Shown: piece by piece, positions 44,727-52,840 of the stretch
How the letters are laid out: each line of letters begins with the position of its first letter
Numbering within the stretch: the first letter of the stretch is position 1
Origin: Beijerinckiaceae bacterium
Lineage (GTDB): Bacteria > Pseudomonadota > Alphaproteobacteria > Rhizobiales > Beijerinckiaceae
DNA length: 58,120 nt
NCBI GenBank assembly: GCA_947478405.1
Contig: CANJVX010000017.1
Coordinates: 1 to 58,120 of the forward strand
Direction of reading: 5' to 3'
The notes under the pieces: model-generated
The model's database searches: none
What the model saw: only the letters and a program-made list of their open reading frames with translations
Told to the model about the DNA's origin: nothing
Made by a program: the position numbers and the translations under genes

Positions 44727-45212
44727 ATGAACCGCGATTTTGTAGCAGGCTTTTTGGGTCTGCTCTTGGCCATGGGCTATTATGCCATGGCGGCCAAAAT
44801 TCAGAGCAGCCAATTGGCTGATGATGTGGGTCCAGGCGGCCTGCCGAAAATCTATGGCATCGCGCTGGCGTCCTTTTCCATTCTGCTGATGGTGCGTGCG
44901 CGCTTGGGCGTGGTGCAAGCAGAGGGCAAGCAGCGCCCGGTTGCTAAGGAGATTTTCTCCGCCAAACGCAGCATGGGGATTCTGGTCATTGGCATCGGCT
45001 ACATTCTCGCTGTTCCATATCTTGGATATCCGCTGTCCATTGCTGTCGTGATCGCGGTGGCAACTCTTTACAATGGCGGGCAGATATCTTTGCGTCTGGC
45101 AGGCATTGCGGCGCTTGGTGCCTTTGGTCTTTGGTTTGTCTTCGTTTTTTTGCTGCACATCGGCCAGCCTGCCGGCATTTGGCCTGATTTGATCGAGGGC
45201 ATGCGTCGATGA
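44727..45212 (+). CDS. TctB small membrane subunit of TTT transporter
   Basis: A 161-residue protein with four predicted membrane helices (DFVAGFLGLLLAMGYYAMA, GIALASFSILLMV, MGILVIGIGYILAVPYLG, GIAALGAFGLWFVFVFLLHI), the DUF1468/TctB arrangement. It pairs with the 12-helix TctA to form the secondary transporter that accepts ligand from the periplasmic receptor. The stop overlaps the tctA start by 4 bases. Confidence 0.9.
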   Translation: MNRDFVAGFLGLLLAMGYYAMAAKIQSSQLADDVGPGGLPKIYGIALASFSILLMVRARLGVVQAEGKQRPVAKEIFSAKRSMGILVIGIGYILAVPYLGYPLSIAVVIAVATLYNGGQISLRLAGIAALGAFGLWFVFVFLLHIGQPAGIWPDLIEGMRR

Positions 45213-46711
45213 TCGATCTTTCTGGCATGTTCAACGCGCTTGTCGCGTCACCCATGATCATCCCGGCGGCATTCGCCGGGATCGCATGGGGCATTTTGGG
45301 TGGCGCGCTGCCCGGCATTTCGCCCTCCATCACCATGGCGCTGCTGCTGCCCTTTACTTATGGCGCTGATCCGACCGCAGCGGTTGTTCTCCTCGCCTCG
45401 ACTTATCTGGGTGCCGAATATGGCGGTTCAATTCCCGCCATTCTCATTCGAACGCCTGGCACCAATTCAGCCGCAGCCACGGTCATTGATGGCTATGCGA
45501 TGAAAGAACAGGGTAAGGCAGGTGAGGCGCTTGGTATCTCGCTTTATTCAACTTTGCTGGGTTCGATCTTTGGCGTCGCGCTGCTTATTACACTCACCCA
45601 ACCGCTGGCCAATGTTGCATTGGCCTTTCAGCCGACATCTTATGTCGGTCTGGGCGTGCTGGGTCTGAGCGTCATTGCTTCTCTTGCTGGCGAATCGCTG
45701 ATCAAGGGTATGATGGCAGGCTTTATCGGCTTGATGATTGCAACCGTCGGCACTGATCCGGTGACGGGCAATAATCGCTTCACCTTTGATGATCCGGAAT
45801 TGCTCTCCGGCATTCCGCCCATCCTCGTGATGGTGGGCATTTATGCGGTTGCCGAATTGTTTGAGCAGGCCAGCCATCCGGGCTGGCAGCAGACCAATAC
45901 GGCCGATGCCTCGATCAAAATGCCCGATGCCTTGATGCGCGCGCGTTTACGCGTGTCGCAGATCATTGGTGCCATTATTGGCTTTATCGAAGGCCTGACG
46001 CCGGGCGGTGGCGGCACGATCGCGGCTTTTCTGTCTTATAATGAAGCCAGGCGCTGGTCGAAAACCCCGGAAGAATTTGGCCATGGTTCGCCCGAAGGTA
46101 TTGCGGCTCCCGAGGCTGCAAATGGTTCAGTCTCGGCTACGGCTCTCATTCCGATGATGGGGCTGGGCATTCCCGGCTCCAATTCGGCAGCTGTTCTGCT
46201 CGGTGGATTTCTCATTCACGGTATGACGCCCGGGCCGATGCTCTTCACCAAGCATTATGATGTGGTGATGGGGCTCTATGCGGGCAAAGTGATTTCACTG
46301 TTTGCCTTGCTGATTGTCGCTTATCTCATTTTGCGTCCATGCATCTGGCTGGTGAACCGCCCAAAACATTATCTGATGGCCTTTATTTTTGCGCTGGTTT
46401 TGTCGGGTGTGTATGCGATCCACAATTCACTCTTCCATGTCGGTATTGCGCTGGCCTTTGGAGTGATCGGTTATGCGATGAAATATTTCCGCATCCCGAC
46501 CCTGCCCATGGTGTTGGGTGTGGTGCTCGGCTTTATGGTGGAATCGAATTATCGCCGCGCGCTTGTCCTGTCGGATGGGGATCATATGACCTTCACGGAA
46601 GATCCGATTGCCGCGACTTTGCTCGCATTGGCTGGGGCCTTCATCCTGATTTCCCTGTTCCGCCATTTCCGCGATAGCGCGAAGGCCCAAGAAGAAAAGA
46701 CAGCAGCATGA
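45209..46711 (+). CDS. TctA large membrane subunit of TTT transporter
   Basis: A 500-residue protein with about 12 membrane segments and the TctA motifs GILGGALPGISPSITMALLLPFT (cited in part), GAEYGGSIPAILIRTPGTNSA near residue 70, and the second-half repeat GLTPGGGGTIAAFLSYNEARR followed by MGLGIPGSNSAAVLLGGFL. It imports di- or tricarboxylates by cation symport. It is the only TctA in the window and may serve several of the five receptors. Overlaps tctB and the first prpD by 4 bases each. Confidence 0.97.
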   Translation: MIDLSGMFNALVASPMIIPAAFAGIAWGILGGALPGISPSITMALLLPFTYGADPTAAVVLLASTYLGAEYGGSIPAILIRTPGTNSAAATVIDGYAMKEQGKAGEALGISLYSTLLGSIFGVALLITLTQPLANVALAFQPTSYVGLGVLGLSVIASLAGESLIKGMMAGFIGLMIATVGTDPVTGNNRFTFDDPELLSGIPPILVMVGIYAVAELFEQASHPGWQQTNTADASIKMPDALMRARLRVSQIIGAIIGFIEGLTPGGGGTIAAFLSYNEARRWSKTPEEFGHGSPEGIAAPEAANGSVSATALIPMMGLGIPGSNSAAVLLGGFLIHGMTPGPMLFTKHYDVVMGLYAGKVISLFALLIVAYLILRPCIWLVNRPKHYLMAFIFALVLSGVYAIHNSLFHVGIALAFGVIGYAMKYFRIPTLPMVLGVVLGFMVESNYRRALVLSDGDHMTFTEDPIAATLLALAGAFILISLFRHFRDSAKAQEEKTAA

Positions 46712-48081
46712 ACGAGACAATCGAAACCGCTATTTCCGAAATTCTGGCTGACTGGTTGATCGGCGCTGATGCGAAGAACCTGTCGGAAGAAACAGTCGAG
46801 ATGACACGCCGGATTGTGCTTGATGTTGCGGGTTTGTGTATCGCCGCGCGGAACGAAGATTATGTGAAGGCGACCGTGGGCGCATCCGGCCCCGGTGACA
46901 TCACCGCTATAGGTCACGGAAAAGGCTTTGATGCTTTCTCCGCCGCACTGATCAATGGCACGGCCGCTCATGGCGAAGATTATGATGACACATTTGAAGG
47001 TGGACCTGTCCATTCGGGTGCAGTCATCGTGCCAGCCGTCATGGCGATTTGCGAACAAGAAGGCCTATCGGGAGAGAAGCTGTTACTTGCGACTGCTTAT
47101 GGCTCGGAATTGCTCTGCCGTCTTTCTCTCGTGACACCAAAGGCCATTCACAAGGCGGGCTTTCATCCCACAGCTGTCATCGGCACGATGGCTGCGGCGG
47201 CCGCCGTGTCGGTTGCGCTCGGGCTTAATAAAAAGCAGACCGTGGACGCGCTGGGGATAGCAGGCTCGATGGCGTCCGGTATTATCGAATATCTGGCGGA
47301 AGGCACCTGGACCAAGCGCATGCACGCGGGCTGGGCGGCTCAATCGGGCATCCGCGCGGCCTTGATGGCGCGCGGTGGCTTTTTGGGGCCGCGCACTGTG
47401 TTCGAAGGCACGCATGGTTTCTTCCATGCCTTCGCACCTTCGCGCAAACCTGCTTTCGATCTGTTGCTAGCCGACCTCGGCAAGCGTTGGGTGATCGATG
47501 ATATTGTCTTCAAACCTTACGCATGCGGTACCATGACACAGCCCTTCATTGATTGCGCGATTGAACTCGCCAAGCAGGGTGTGAAGCTCGACGAAATTTT
47601 GAAAATCGAATGTGATGTCGGCGAGGGGACCGTGCATCGGCTGTGGGAGCCGCTCAACGTCAAGCACAATCCGCAGACGGCCTATGCTGCGAAATTTTCG
47701 ACACCATTTTGCATGGCGCTCGGCTTTGTCGAAGGCAAAGCGGGGCTTAACCAGTTTACCGATCAATCCATCCTCGAGCCGCTTGCGCGCGGATTGGCGG
47801 GCAAGATCAGCTACAAGATCAATCCGGATGATCCTTATCCTGATCAATTCATCGGCCATTTGCGCGCCACGCTAAAGAGCGGCGAAGTGCGTGAAGTGAA
47901 GCAGGGCTATATGCGCGGGGGCAAACATGCGCCCATGTCGCTCGAAGAGCTTCAGACCAAATTCGTCGACAATGCCGTCTACGGCGGCTGGACGGCAGCT
48001 CAGGCGGAAATGGCGCGTGGGATTGTGGTGGAAGCTTTCTCATCTGCTGGCCCGAAGCGCTTCCGTGATCTGAGGATCTGA
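46708..48081 (+). CDS. MmgE/PrpD family protein (1)
   Basis: MmgE/PrpD enzymes act on branched tricarboxylates (2-methylcitrate dehydratase), and relatives decarboxylate cis-aconitate or epimerise iminodisuccinate. The 457-residue protein has the helical MmgE domain with NGTAAHGEDYDDTFEGGPVH, HPTAVIGTMAAAAAVSVALGL-type helix packing, and the lid domain with KPYACGTMTQPFID near residue 270. Length is typical. It follows tctA with a 4-base overlap and a second PrpD paralogue lies one gene away, so both likely act on the imported acid or its derivatives. The precise reaction is not deducible. Confidence 0.9.
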   Translation: MNETIETAISEILADWLIGADAKNLSEETVEMTRRIVLDVAGLCIAARNEDYVKATVGASGPGDITAIGHGKGFDAFSAALINGTAAHGEDYDDTFEGGPVHSGAVIVPAVMAICEQEGLSGEKLLLATAYGSELLCRLSLVTPKAIHKAGFHPTAVIGTMAAAAAVSVALGLNKKQTVDALGIAGSMASGIIEYLAEGTWTKRMHAGWAAQSGIRAALMARGGFLGPRTVFEGTHGFFHAFAPSRKPAFDLLLADLGKRWVIDDIVFKPYACGTMTQPFIDCAIELAKQGVKLDEILKIECDVGEGTVHRLWEPLNVKHNPQTAYAAKFSTPFCMALGFVEGKAGLNQFTDQSILEPLARGLAGKISYKINPDDPYPDQFIGHLRATLKSGEVREVKQGYMRGGKHAPMSLEELQTKFVDNAVYGGWTAAQAEMARGIVVEAFSSAGPKRFRDLRI

Positions 48082-48089
48082 CACTGATC

Positions 48090-48791
48090 ATGTCTGCACC
48101 GCTCGAAAATATCGCACGGATCAAGGTGCGCTCGCTCGCTGCCCTGATTGAGGCAGAAGTCGAGCGCATGATCATGGGTGGCGAAATTGCACCGGGCGAC
48201 CGCGTCAATGAAAACCAATTGGCAGTTCGCTTTGGGACAAGCCGCGGACCGATCCGCGAGGCCTTGCGCTCACTCGAAGCAGGTGGCTTGGTTGAATTGA
48301 AGCCCAATCGCGGTGTTTTTGTTCGCTCGATTTCCTTACAGGAGGCGTGTGATATTTACGCCGTGCGCGCCGCTTTATTCGGTCTGGCTGGGCGCTTGTG
48401 TGCGAAGCGGCTCATTTCAGGGCAGGTCGCAGAACTGGAAGTGCTTGTGCGCGACATGGAACAGGCGGCAGCCGCGAAGGATTTCGATTCCTATTATCCG
48501 CTCAATCTGAAGCTGCATGACTTCATCATGGAGCATTCAGGCAATCCGGTGTTGGCCAGCCATTATCGGGATCTGGTAAAAATGTTGCACCTCTTCCGTG
48601 CGCGCTCGCTCGTGCAAGGCGGGGGATTGGCGATTTCCAATAGCGAACATCGCGAAATGGTGGATGCCATTTCTTCGAAAGATGGCGAGCGTGCGCATCG
48701 CGCGCATTTCGCCCATGTCATGCGGGCGCGTGAGCGCCTGACCCATAGCCAAGAAATACAATCGGACATCAAAACAAAGAAGGTCTCTTGA
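48090..48791 (+). CDS. GntR-family regulator, FCD (FadR) subgroup
   Basis: The 233-residue protein has an N-terminal winged helix (VNENQLAVRFGTSRGPIREALRSLEAGGLVELKPNRGVFVRSI, cited here as VNENQLAVRFGTSRGPIREA and GLVELKPNRGVFV) at about residues 35-80, and an all-helical FCD ligand domain with putative metal-binding residues in LKLHDFIMEHSGN and SNSEHREMVDAI. FCD regulators usually bind a carboxylate and repress their own catabolic operon. Its position between two prpD genes, and a matching palindrome over the operon promoter at 43675, make autoregulation likely. The stop overlaps the next start (TGATG). Confidence 0.95.
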   Translation: MSAPLENIARIKVRSLAALIEAEVERMIMGGEIAPGDRVNENQLAVRFGTSRGPIREALRSLEAGGLVELKPNRGVFVRSISLQEACDIYAVRAALFGLAGRLCAKRLISGQVAELEVLVRDMEQAAAAKDFDSYYPLNLKLHDFIMEHSGNPVLASHYRDLVKMLHLFRARSLVQGGGLAISNSEHREMVDAISSKDGERAHRAHFAHVMRARERLTHSQEIQSDIKTKKVS

Positions 48792-50203
48792 TGAGCAAGA
48801 AACAGAATGTGACCGAAGACGCGATCGAATTCATCGAGAGCGTGTCTTATGACAAGCTGCCGGCAGAGGCTTTGCGCATTGGCAAGCGCTGCATGGTTGA
48901 TACGCTCGGCCTCTATCTCGCTGGTGGTCTCGAACATTCGGTGAAAATGCTCGCCAAGGATGCGGTAGAGACAGGCGGTCGTGAAGATGCTTACGTGATT
49001 GCCGCCGGCAAGAAGAAAGTTCCGGCCGCGCTCGCCGCGCGCGTGCTCGCAACCGCTGGTCATGCGCATGACTGGGATGATACGCAGGTCTCGCATGATC
49101 CGGCGCACGTCTATGGTCTGCTCACCCATCCATCCTGCCCGCCGCTGACATCGGCTCTCGTCATGTCGCAGAAGCTTGGGAATGTGGATGGCAGAACATT
49201 CATGACCGCTTTCCAGACGGGTTTTGAAGTCGAGTGCAAAATCTCGGAATGGATGAAGCCCGTGCATTATCGCCGCGGCCATCACACATCGGGCACGGTG
49301 GGTACATTCGGTGCGGCGGCCACAGCTGCGAAGCTTTTGGGTCTCAAGGGTGAGACGCTCGCCCATGCACTGGGCATTGCCGCGTCACTGGCTGCGGGGA
49401 TCCGCTGCAATTTTGGTACGATGACCAAGCCCTTGCATGTCGGCCGCGCGGCTGAAAACGGTGTGACGGCCGCTCTGCTGGCGGCGCGTGGTTTCACCGC
49501 TGATCCGACTGCGCTGGATGGTCCGTGGGGCTTCTTCTCCGTCATGGGCGAAGGTGCTACGGAAGAAAAATTCGTGCAGGGTTTTGGCAAGACCGATTAC
49601 ACGATTGTCAATCCGGGCGTGTCGATCAAGCCCTATCCGTCAGGCATTCTCACCCATCAATCGATGGATGCGATGATGACCCTCGTGCTCAGGCATGATC
49701 TGAAGCCGGAAGAAATTGTTTCGATCCGCTTCTATGCGGGCAAGAACATCATCGAGCCGATCCGCTATCCGGTTGCTGCGAACCATTTGCAGGCGAAGTT
49801 CTCGATGCCTGCGCTGCTGTGCATGATCGCGCTCAAGCGTCGTGCATCACATCATGAATTCATGGATGATTTCGTGGCAGGCCCCGCCATGCAGGATTTG
49901 CAGCGCCGCACCTCGGTGCATCTGGACGCCGAGATTGACGCCAAGGGTTATGACCTCATTCGCTCGCGCATTGAAGTTGAGACCAAGGATGGTCGCAATC
50001 TGATTGAATGGGCAGACGAGCGCTATCGCGGCGGCCCGCTCAATCCGATCAATGATGCCGATCTCGAAGCCAAGTTCCGCATGTGTGCGGAAGGCGCGAT
50101 TGATGACAAGGCGCAGGCGCATTTGCTGGCATCTGTGGCAGGCCTCGAAAAGCTCGCCAATGCCACGGCACTCGCCGATGCCATGATCTATGACGCGATT
50201 TGA
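48791..50203 (+). CDS. MmgE/PrpD family protein (2)
   Basis: A 470-residue MmgE/PrpD enzyme, distinct in sequence from the first paralogue. Motifs include AGHAHDWDDTQVSHDPAHVYG, MKPVHYRRGHHTSGTVGTFG and IKPYPSGILTHQSMDAMMTL. The Arg-Gly-His-His-Thr segment is where many family members have the substrate-binding loop (W/GFHPTGV...). ATG 48791 is coupled to the gntR stop; a TTG three bases earlier is an unlikely alternative. Two divergent copies in one operon suggest sequential reactions, for example dehydration followed by hydration or decarboxylation, rather than redundancy. Confidence 0.9.
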   Translation: MSKKQNVTEDAIEFIESVSYDKLPAEALRIGKRCMVDTLGLYLAGGLEHSVKMLAKDAVETGGREDAYVIAAGKKKVPAALAARVLATAGHAHDWDDTQVSHDPAHVYGLLTHPSCPPLTSALVMSQKLGNVDGRTFMTAFQTGFEVECKISEWMKPVHYRRGHHTSGTVGTFGAAATAAKLLGLKGETLAHALGIAASLAAGIRCNFGTMTKPLHVGRAAENGVTAALLAARGFTADPTALDGPWGFFSVMGEGATEEKFVQGFGKTDYTIVNPGVSIKPYPSGILTHQSMDAMMTLVLRHDLKPEEIVSIRFYAGKNIIEPIRYPVAANHLQAKFSMPALLCMIALKRRASHHEFMDDFVAGPAMQDLQRRTSVHLDAEIDAKGYDLIRSRIEVETKDGRNLIEWADERYRGGPLNPINDADLEAKFRMCAEGAIDDKAQAHLLASVAGLEKLANATALADAMIYDAI

Positions 50204-50213
50204 GGTGAGCCAG

Positions 50214-50960
50214 ATGGGTGAACTCAAGGGCAGGGTCGTACTGGTAACAGGCGGGGCGCGCAATATCGGGCGCGCCATAGCGGTGGATCTGGCGAGTGCC
50301 GGTGCAGACGTCGTTCTCACGGCGCGCGCTGACAAAGCAGGGCTCGACGAGACGGCGGCGTTGTGCCGAGCAAAGGGCGTCAAGGCCGAAGTGATCTTGG
50401 CTGACCTCACGGATGTGACGTCGATCAAGGCCTTGATCAACAGTGTCGATGCAGCTTTCGGGCGCCTCGACATTCTCATCAACAATGCCGCTCTGCGGGC
50501 CGAGACGCCTATTGAAGACATCAGTGTTGAGGAATGGCGCGAGATTCTGGCCGTCAATCTCGATGCGGCTTTCTTCACCATACAGGCTGGGCTGCCTTTG
50601 TTGCGCATGTCGGATGCCGGCGCGATTATCAATATCGGTGGCCTTACCGCTTACACGGGCGCGAAGAACCGCCCGCATGTCGTGGCTGCCAAAGCTGGCC
50701 TCGATGGTTTGACCAAAGCTTTGGCGCAAGATCTGGCGCCAGCAATCACTGTTAACCTTGTCTCGCCTGGCTTAATTGCGACACAGCGTGGTGGCTCATC
50801 ACCGACAGAACCCGACCACCACAAGAAACATACAACGCTGCTTGGTCGTCGTGGTCAGCCCGAAGAAGTTGCTGCCATGGTGCGTCATCTGGCGGGGCCT
50901 AAGGGACGCTATATCACCGGCCAAACTATGCACGTGAATGGTGGAGTTTATTTGCCTTGA
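50214..50960 (+). CDS. Short-chain dehydrogenase fold protein lacking the catalytic Ser and Tyr
   Basis: The 248-residue SDR has an intact cofactor motif TGGARNIGR at about 12-20 and NNAALR near 90, and the C-terminal GQTMHVNGG motif. At the active site, however, IINIGGLTAY has Gly where Ser is expected (about 142-143), and the tetrad Tyr position, four residues before Lys160 in RPHVVAAK, is Val156. Only Asn and Lys of the tetrad remain, plus a nearby His155. The protein may bind NAD(P) but is unlikely to do standard alcohol/ketone chemistry. ATG 50214 is preceded by GAGGTGAG. It lies 10 bases after the second prpD. Confidence 0.88.
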   Translation: MGELKGRVVLVTGGARNIGRAIAVDLASAGADVVLTARADKAGLDETAALCRAKGVKAEVILADLTDVTSIKALINSVDAAFGRLDILINNAALRAETPIEDISVEEWREILAVNLDAAFFTIQAGLPLLRMSDAGAIINIGGLTAYTGAKNRPHVVAAKAGLDGLTKALAQDLAPAITVNLVSPGLIATQRGGSSPTEPDHHKKHTTLLGRRGQPEEVAAMVRHLAGPKGRYITGQTMHVNGGVYLP

Positions 50961-50977
50961 ACCAGGTCGTCGCGCTG

Positions 50978-51015
50978 CCGTCATGGCGGGGAGCAGCTCG
51001 GCGACGCCATGACGG
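50978..51015 (+). other. Intercistronic 11-bp hairpin between the SDR and receptor 5
   Basis: CCGTCATGGCG (50978-50988) pairs perfectly with CGCCATGACGG (51005-51015) around a 16-base loop. It has no U-run, ends just before the GGAG ribosome-binding site of the next gene, and resembles the arms of the dispersed repeat. It could stabilise or partially end the upstream message, separating the level of the receptor from that of the enzymes. Confidence 0.75.
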
Positions 51016-51023
51016 AGAAAACA

Positions 51024-51998
51024 ATGAAGACCAAGTTTGTAGGACTGGTTCTTGCGGCCATCGTGGTTGCCCCTGAAGCCTTCGCACAAGCCTATCCGAC
51101 GCGCGCAATTAACGTCATTGTGCCTTATGCGGCTGGGGGTAATACAGATGTTGTTGGTCGCATTGTCGCTGAACATATGTCGAAAGTACTTGGCCAGCAG
51201 CTCGTCATTGAAAATGTAGCAGGCGCTGGTGGCACGACAGGTTCAGCGCGCGCCGCCAAAGCCGACCCCAATGGCTATACAATCCTTGTTGGTCAGATGG
51301 GGACGCATGCGGCCTCTGTCGGGCTCTACCCGAAGCTCGCCTATGATCCGGTGAATGATTTCGAGCATATCAGCCAATTGTCGGACACGCCGATTTCGGT
51401 TCTGGTGCGCAAGGATTTTCCGGCCAAAACTTTGGTGGAGTTCATCAGTATGGTGAAGGCTGATCCTAACAAATTCAATAATGGCCATGGTGGCGTCGGC
51501 TCCACATCGCATGTTGCCTGCATGTTTTTCACATCGCTCATCGGTGCGCGCTCACCCATGGTTGCCTATCAAGGCTCAGGACCGGCGCTGAATGATATTG
51601 TCTCTGGGCAGTATGATTTTCTTTGCGACCAGATTCCCCATCTTGTGCCGCAGGTGAGGCAGGGAAATATTCGCGCGCTTACCATTGCGCAGCCCGAGCG
51701 CTCGCCCGCTTTGCCGGATGTGCCAACAACGAATGAAGCAGGATTGCCCGCCTATCAGGCGTCAGGCTGGAACGCGATGTTTGCGCCAAAGGGCACGCCG
51801 CGAGAGATTGTTACCAAGCTGAATGCCGCGGCCAATGCCGCACTGGATGATCCCGCGACCAAGGGGAAGCTCGAGGCCATTGGTGCTGTGATCCCGCGCA
51901 AGGAAAGCCGCACATCCGAGGGCATGAAGAAATTTGTCGAAGCAGAGATCGGCAAATGGGCGCCGATCATGAGAGATGCCGCTTCGCAGGGGAAGTGA
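51024..51998 (+). CDS. Bug/TctC-family periplasmic solute receptor (5)
   Basis: A 324-residue exported receptor with ATG 51024 after CGGAGAAAACA and a signal peptide MKTKFVGLVLAAIVVAPEAF cleaved after AQA. The mature protein has the canonical INVIVPYAAGGNTDVVGR and VIENVAGAGGTTGSARAAK motifs and WNAMFAPKGTPREIV. It is the last gene of the eight-gene operon that begins with receptor 4, so one operon carries two receptors for one membrane pair. It may bind a related ligand or act as a sensor. Confidence 0.93.
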   Translation: MKTKFVGLVLAAIVVAPEAFAQAYPTRAINVIVPYAAGGNTDVVGRIVAEHMSKVLGQQLVIENVAGAGGTTGSARAAKADPNGYTILVGQMGTHAASVGLYPKLAYDPVNDFEHISQLSDTPISVLVRKDFPAKTLVEFISMVKADPNKFNNGHGGVGSTSHVACMFFTSLIGARSPMVAYQGSGPALNDIVSGQYDFLCDQIPHLVPQVRQGNIRALTIAQPERSPALPDVPTTNEAGLPAYQASGWNAMFAPKGTPREIVTKLNAAANAALDDPATKGKLEAIGAVIPRKESRTSEGMKKFVEAEIGKWAPIMRDAASQGK

Positions 51999-52033
51999 TC
52001 AGCTCAGTGGCGGCCAGCCGATGGGGTGCGCGG

Positions 52034-52059
52034 TTTGGGCTCAATTGCTCAAGCCCAAA
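52034..52059 (+). terminator. Hairpin at the end of the TctABC operon
   Basis: TTTGGGCT (52034-52041) and AGCCCAAA (52052-52059) form an 8-bp stem with a 10-base loop, 35 bases after the last stop codon. There is no long U-run, so termination strength is uncertain. Confidence 0.5.
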
Positions 52060-52105
52060 ATCTCCGGCGGGGCGGGCTTGATTGCGGGCGGCGGGCCACC
52101 GCGTC

Positions 52106-52111
52106 TATAAT
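52106..52111 (+). promoter_or_regulatory. Possible -10 box upstream of the NTF2-like gene
   Basis: TATAAT at 52106-52111 matches the consensus; a partial -35 TTGCGG lies at 52082-52087 with an 18-base spacer. It is 94 bases before the next start codon and beyond the operon hairpin. Confidence 0.35.
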
Positions 52112-52205
52112 CGCCCGGCAAATCAGGCCAACAGGCCTTTGGTTGAATTTTGTACAACAGGCGCGAGGCCCCTTGGCCGGAAGCGCCGCCCTATGAGGTT
52201 TGGAT

Positions 52206-52811
52206 ATGAACGAGCTTCTGCTCGACCAATTGGCCATCCGCCAGCTTGTCGAAAACTGGGTTGTCTGGCGCGATGCCGGGCATTGGGACCGTTTCCGCAC
52301 CGTCTGGTTCGATGACGGCCGCATGATGGCGACATGGACGCAGGGCACGGCCGATGAATTCATCGACATGAGCAAGAAGGGCTGGGCCAATGGCGTCAGC
52401 ATTCTGCATTTCCTCGGTGGCCATTCGGCCGACATCAATGGCACGCGCGCCATTTCCCAGACCAAGATGACGATCTCGCAGCGCGCGCTCGTGCATGATG
52501 TGCAGGTCGATGTGGTCTGCACCGGCCGCTTCTATGATTTTCTGGAAAAGCGCGACGGTCGCTGGGGCTTTGTCCTGCGCCAGCCGATCTATGAAAAGGA
52601 TCGTATGGATCCCGTTGATCCTTCGCAAACGGTGAAGCTCGATCCCGAATTGCTGAACGCTTTTCCGGTGGGCTACCGCCATCTCGCCTATCTGCAATCG
52701 CAGATCGGCTATCCGGTTAAAAAAGACATGCCGGGCCTCACGGGCCCGCAGGTCGACAAGCTCTATGCCGATGGCGCCGAGTGGCTCGCCGGCAACCCCC
52801 TGACGCGCTGA
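52206..52811 (+). CDS. SnoaL/NTF2-like (nuclear transport factor 2 fold) protein
   Basis: A 201-residue soluble protein with the opening helices LLLDQLAIRQLVENWVVWRDAG and WDRFRTVWFDDGRM typical of SnoaL-like cone-barrel proteins, followed by strands with HFLGGHSADINGTRAISQTKM and VVCTGRFYDFLEKRDGRWGF. The fold serves small-molecule hydratases, isomerases and dehydratases. His residues in LHFLGGHS lie where catalytic residues are found in relatives, but no specific reaction can be assigned. ATG 52206 has GAGG nearby. It is followed after 29 bases by an FMN reductase-type gene and is probably cotranscribed. Confidence 0.8.
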   Translation: MNELLLDQLAIRQLVENWVVWRDAGHWDRFRTVWFDDGRMMATWTQGTADEFIDMSKKGWANGVSILHFLGGHSADINGTRAISQTKMTISQRALVHDVQVDVVCTGRFYDFLEKRDGRWGFVLRQPIYEKDRMDPVDPSQTVKLDPELLNAFPVGYRHLAYLQSQIGYPVKKDMPGLTGPQVDKLYADGAEWLAGNPLTR

Positions 52812-52840
52812 CACATCAAAAAAAGAAAAGGACAACTTTT

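Noticed and set aside
36486-51998. The catabolic region as a 2-methylcitrate (propionate) cycle
   Set aside because: There is no prpC, acnD or acnB, and the PEP mutase-type enzyme lacks the lyase Cys loop; PrpD-like and PrpF-like genes alone do not support it.
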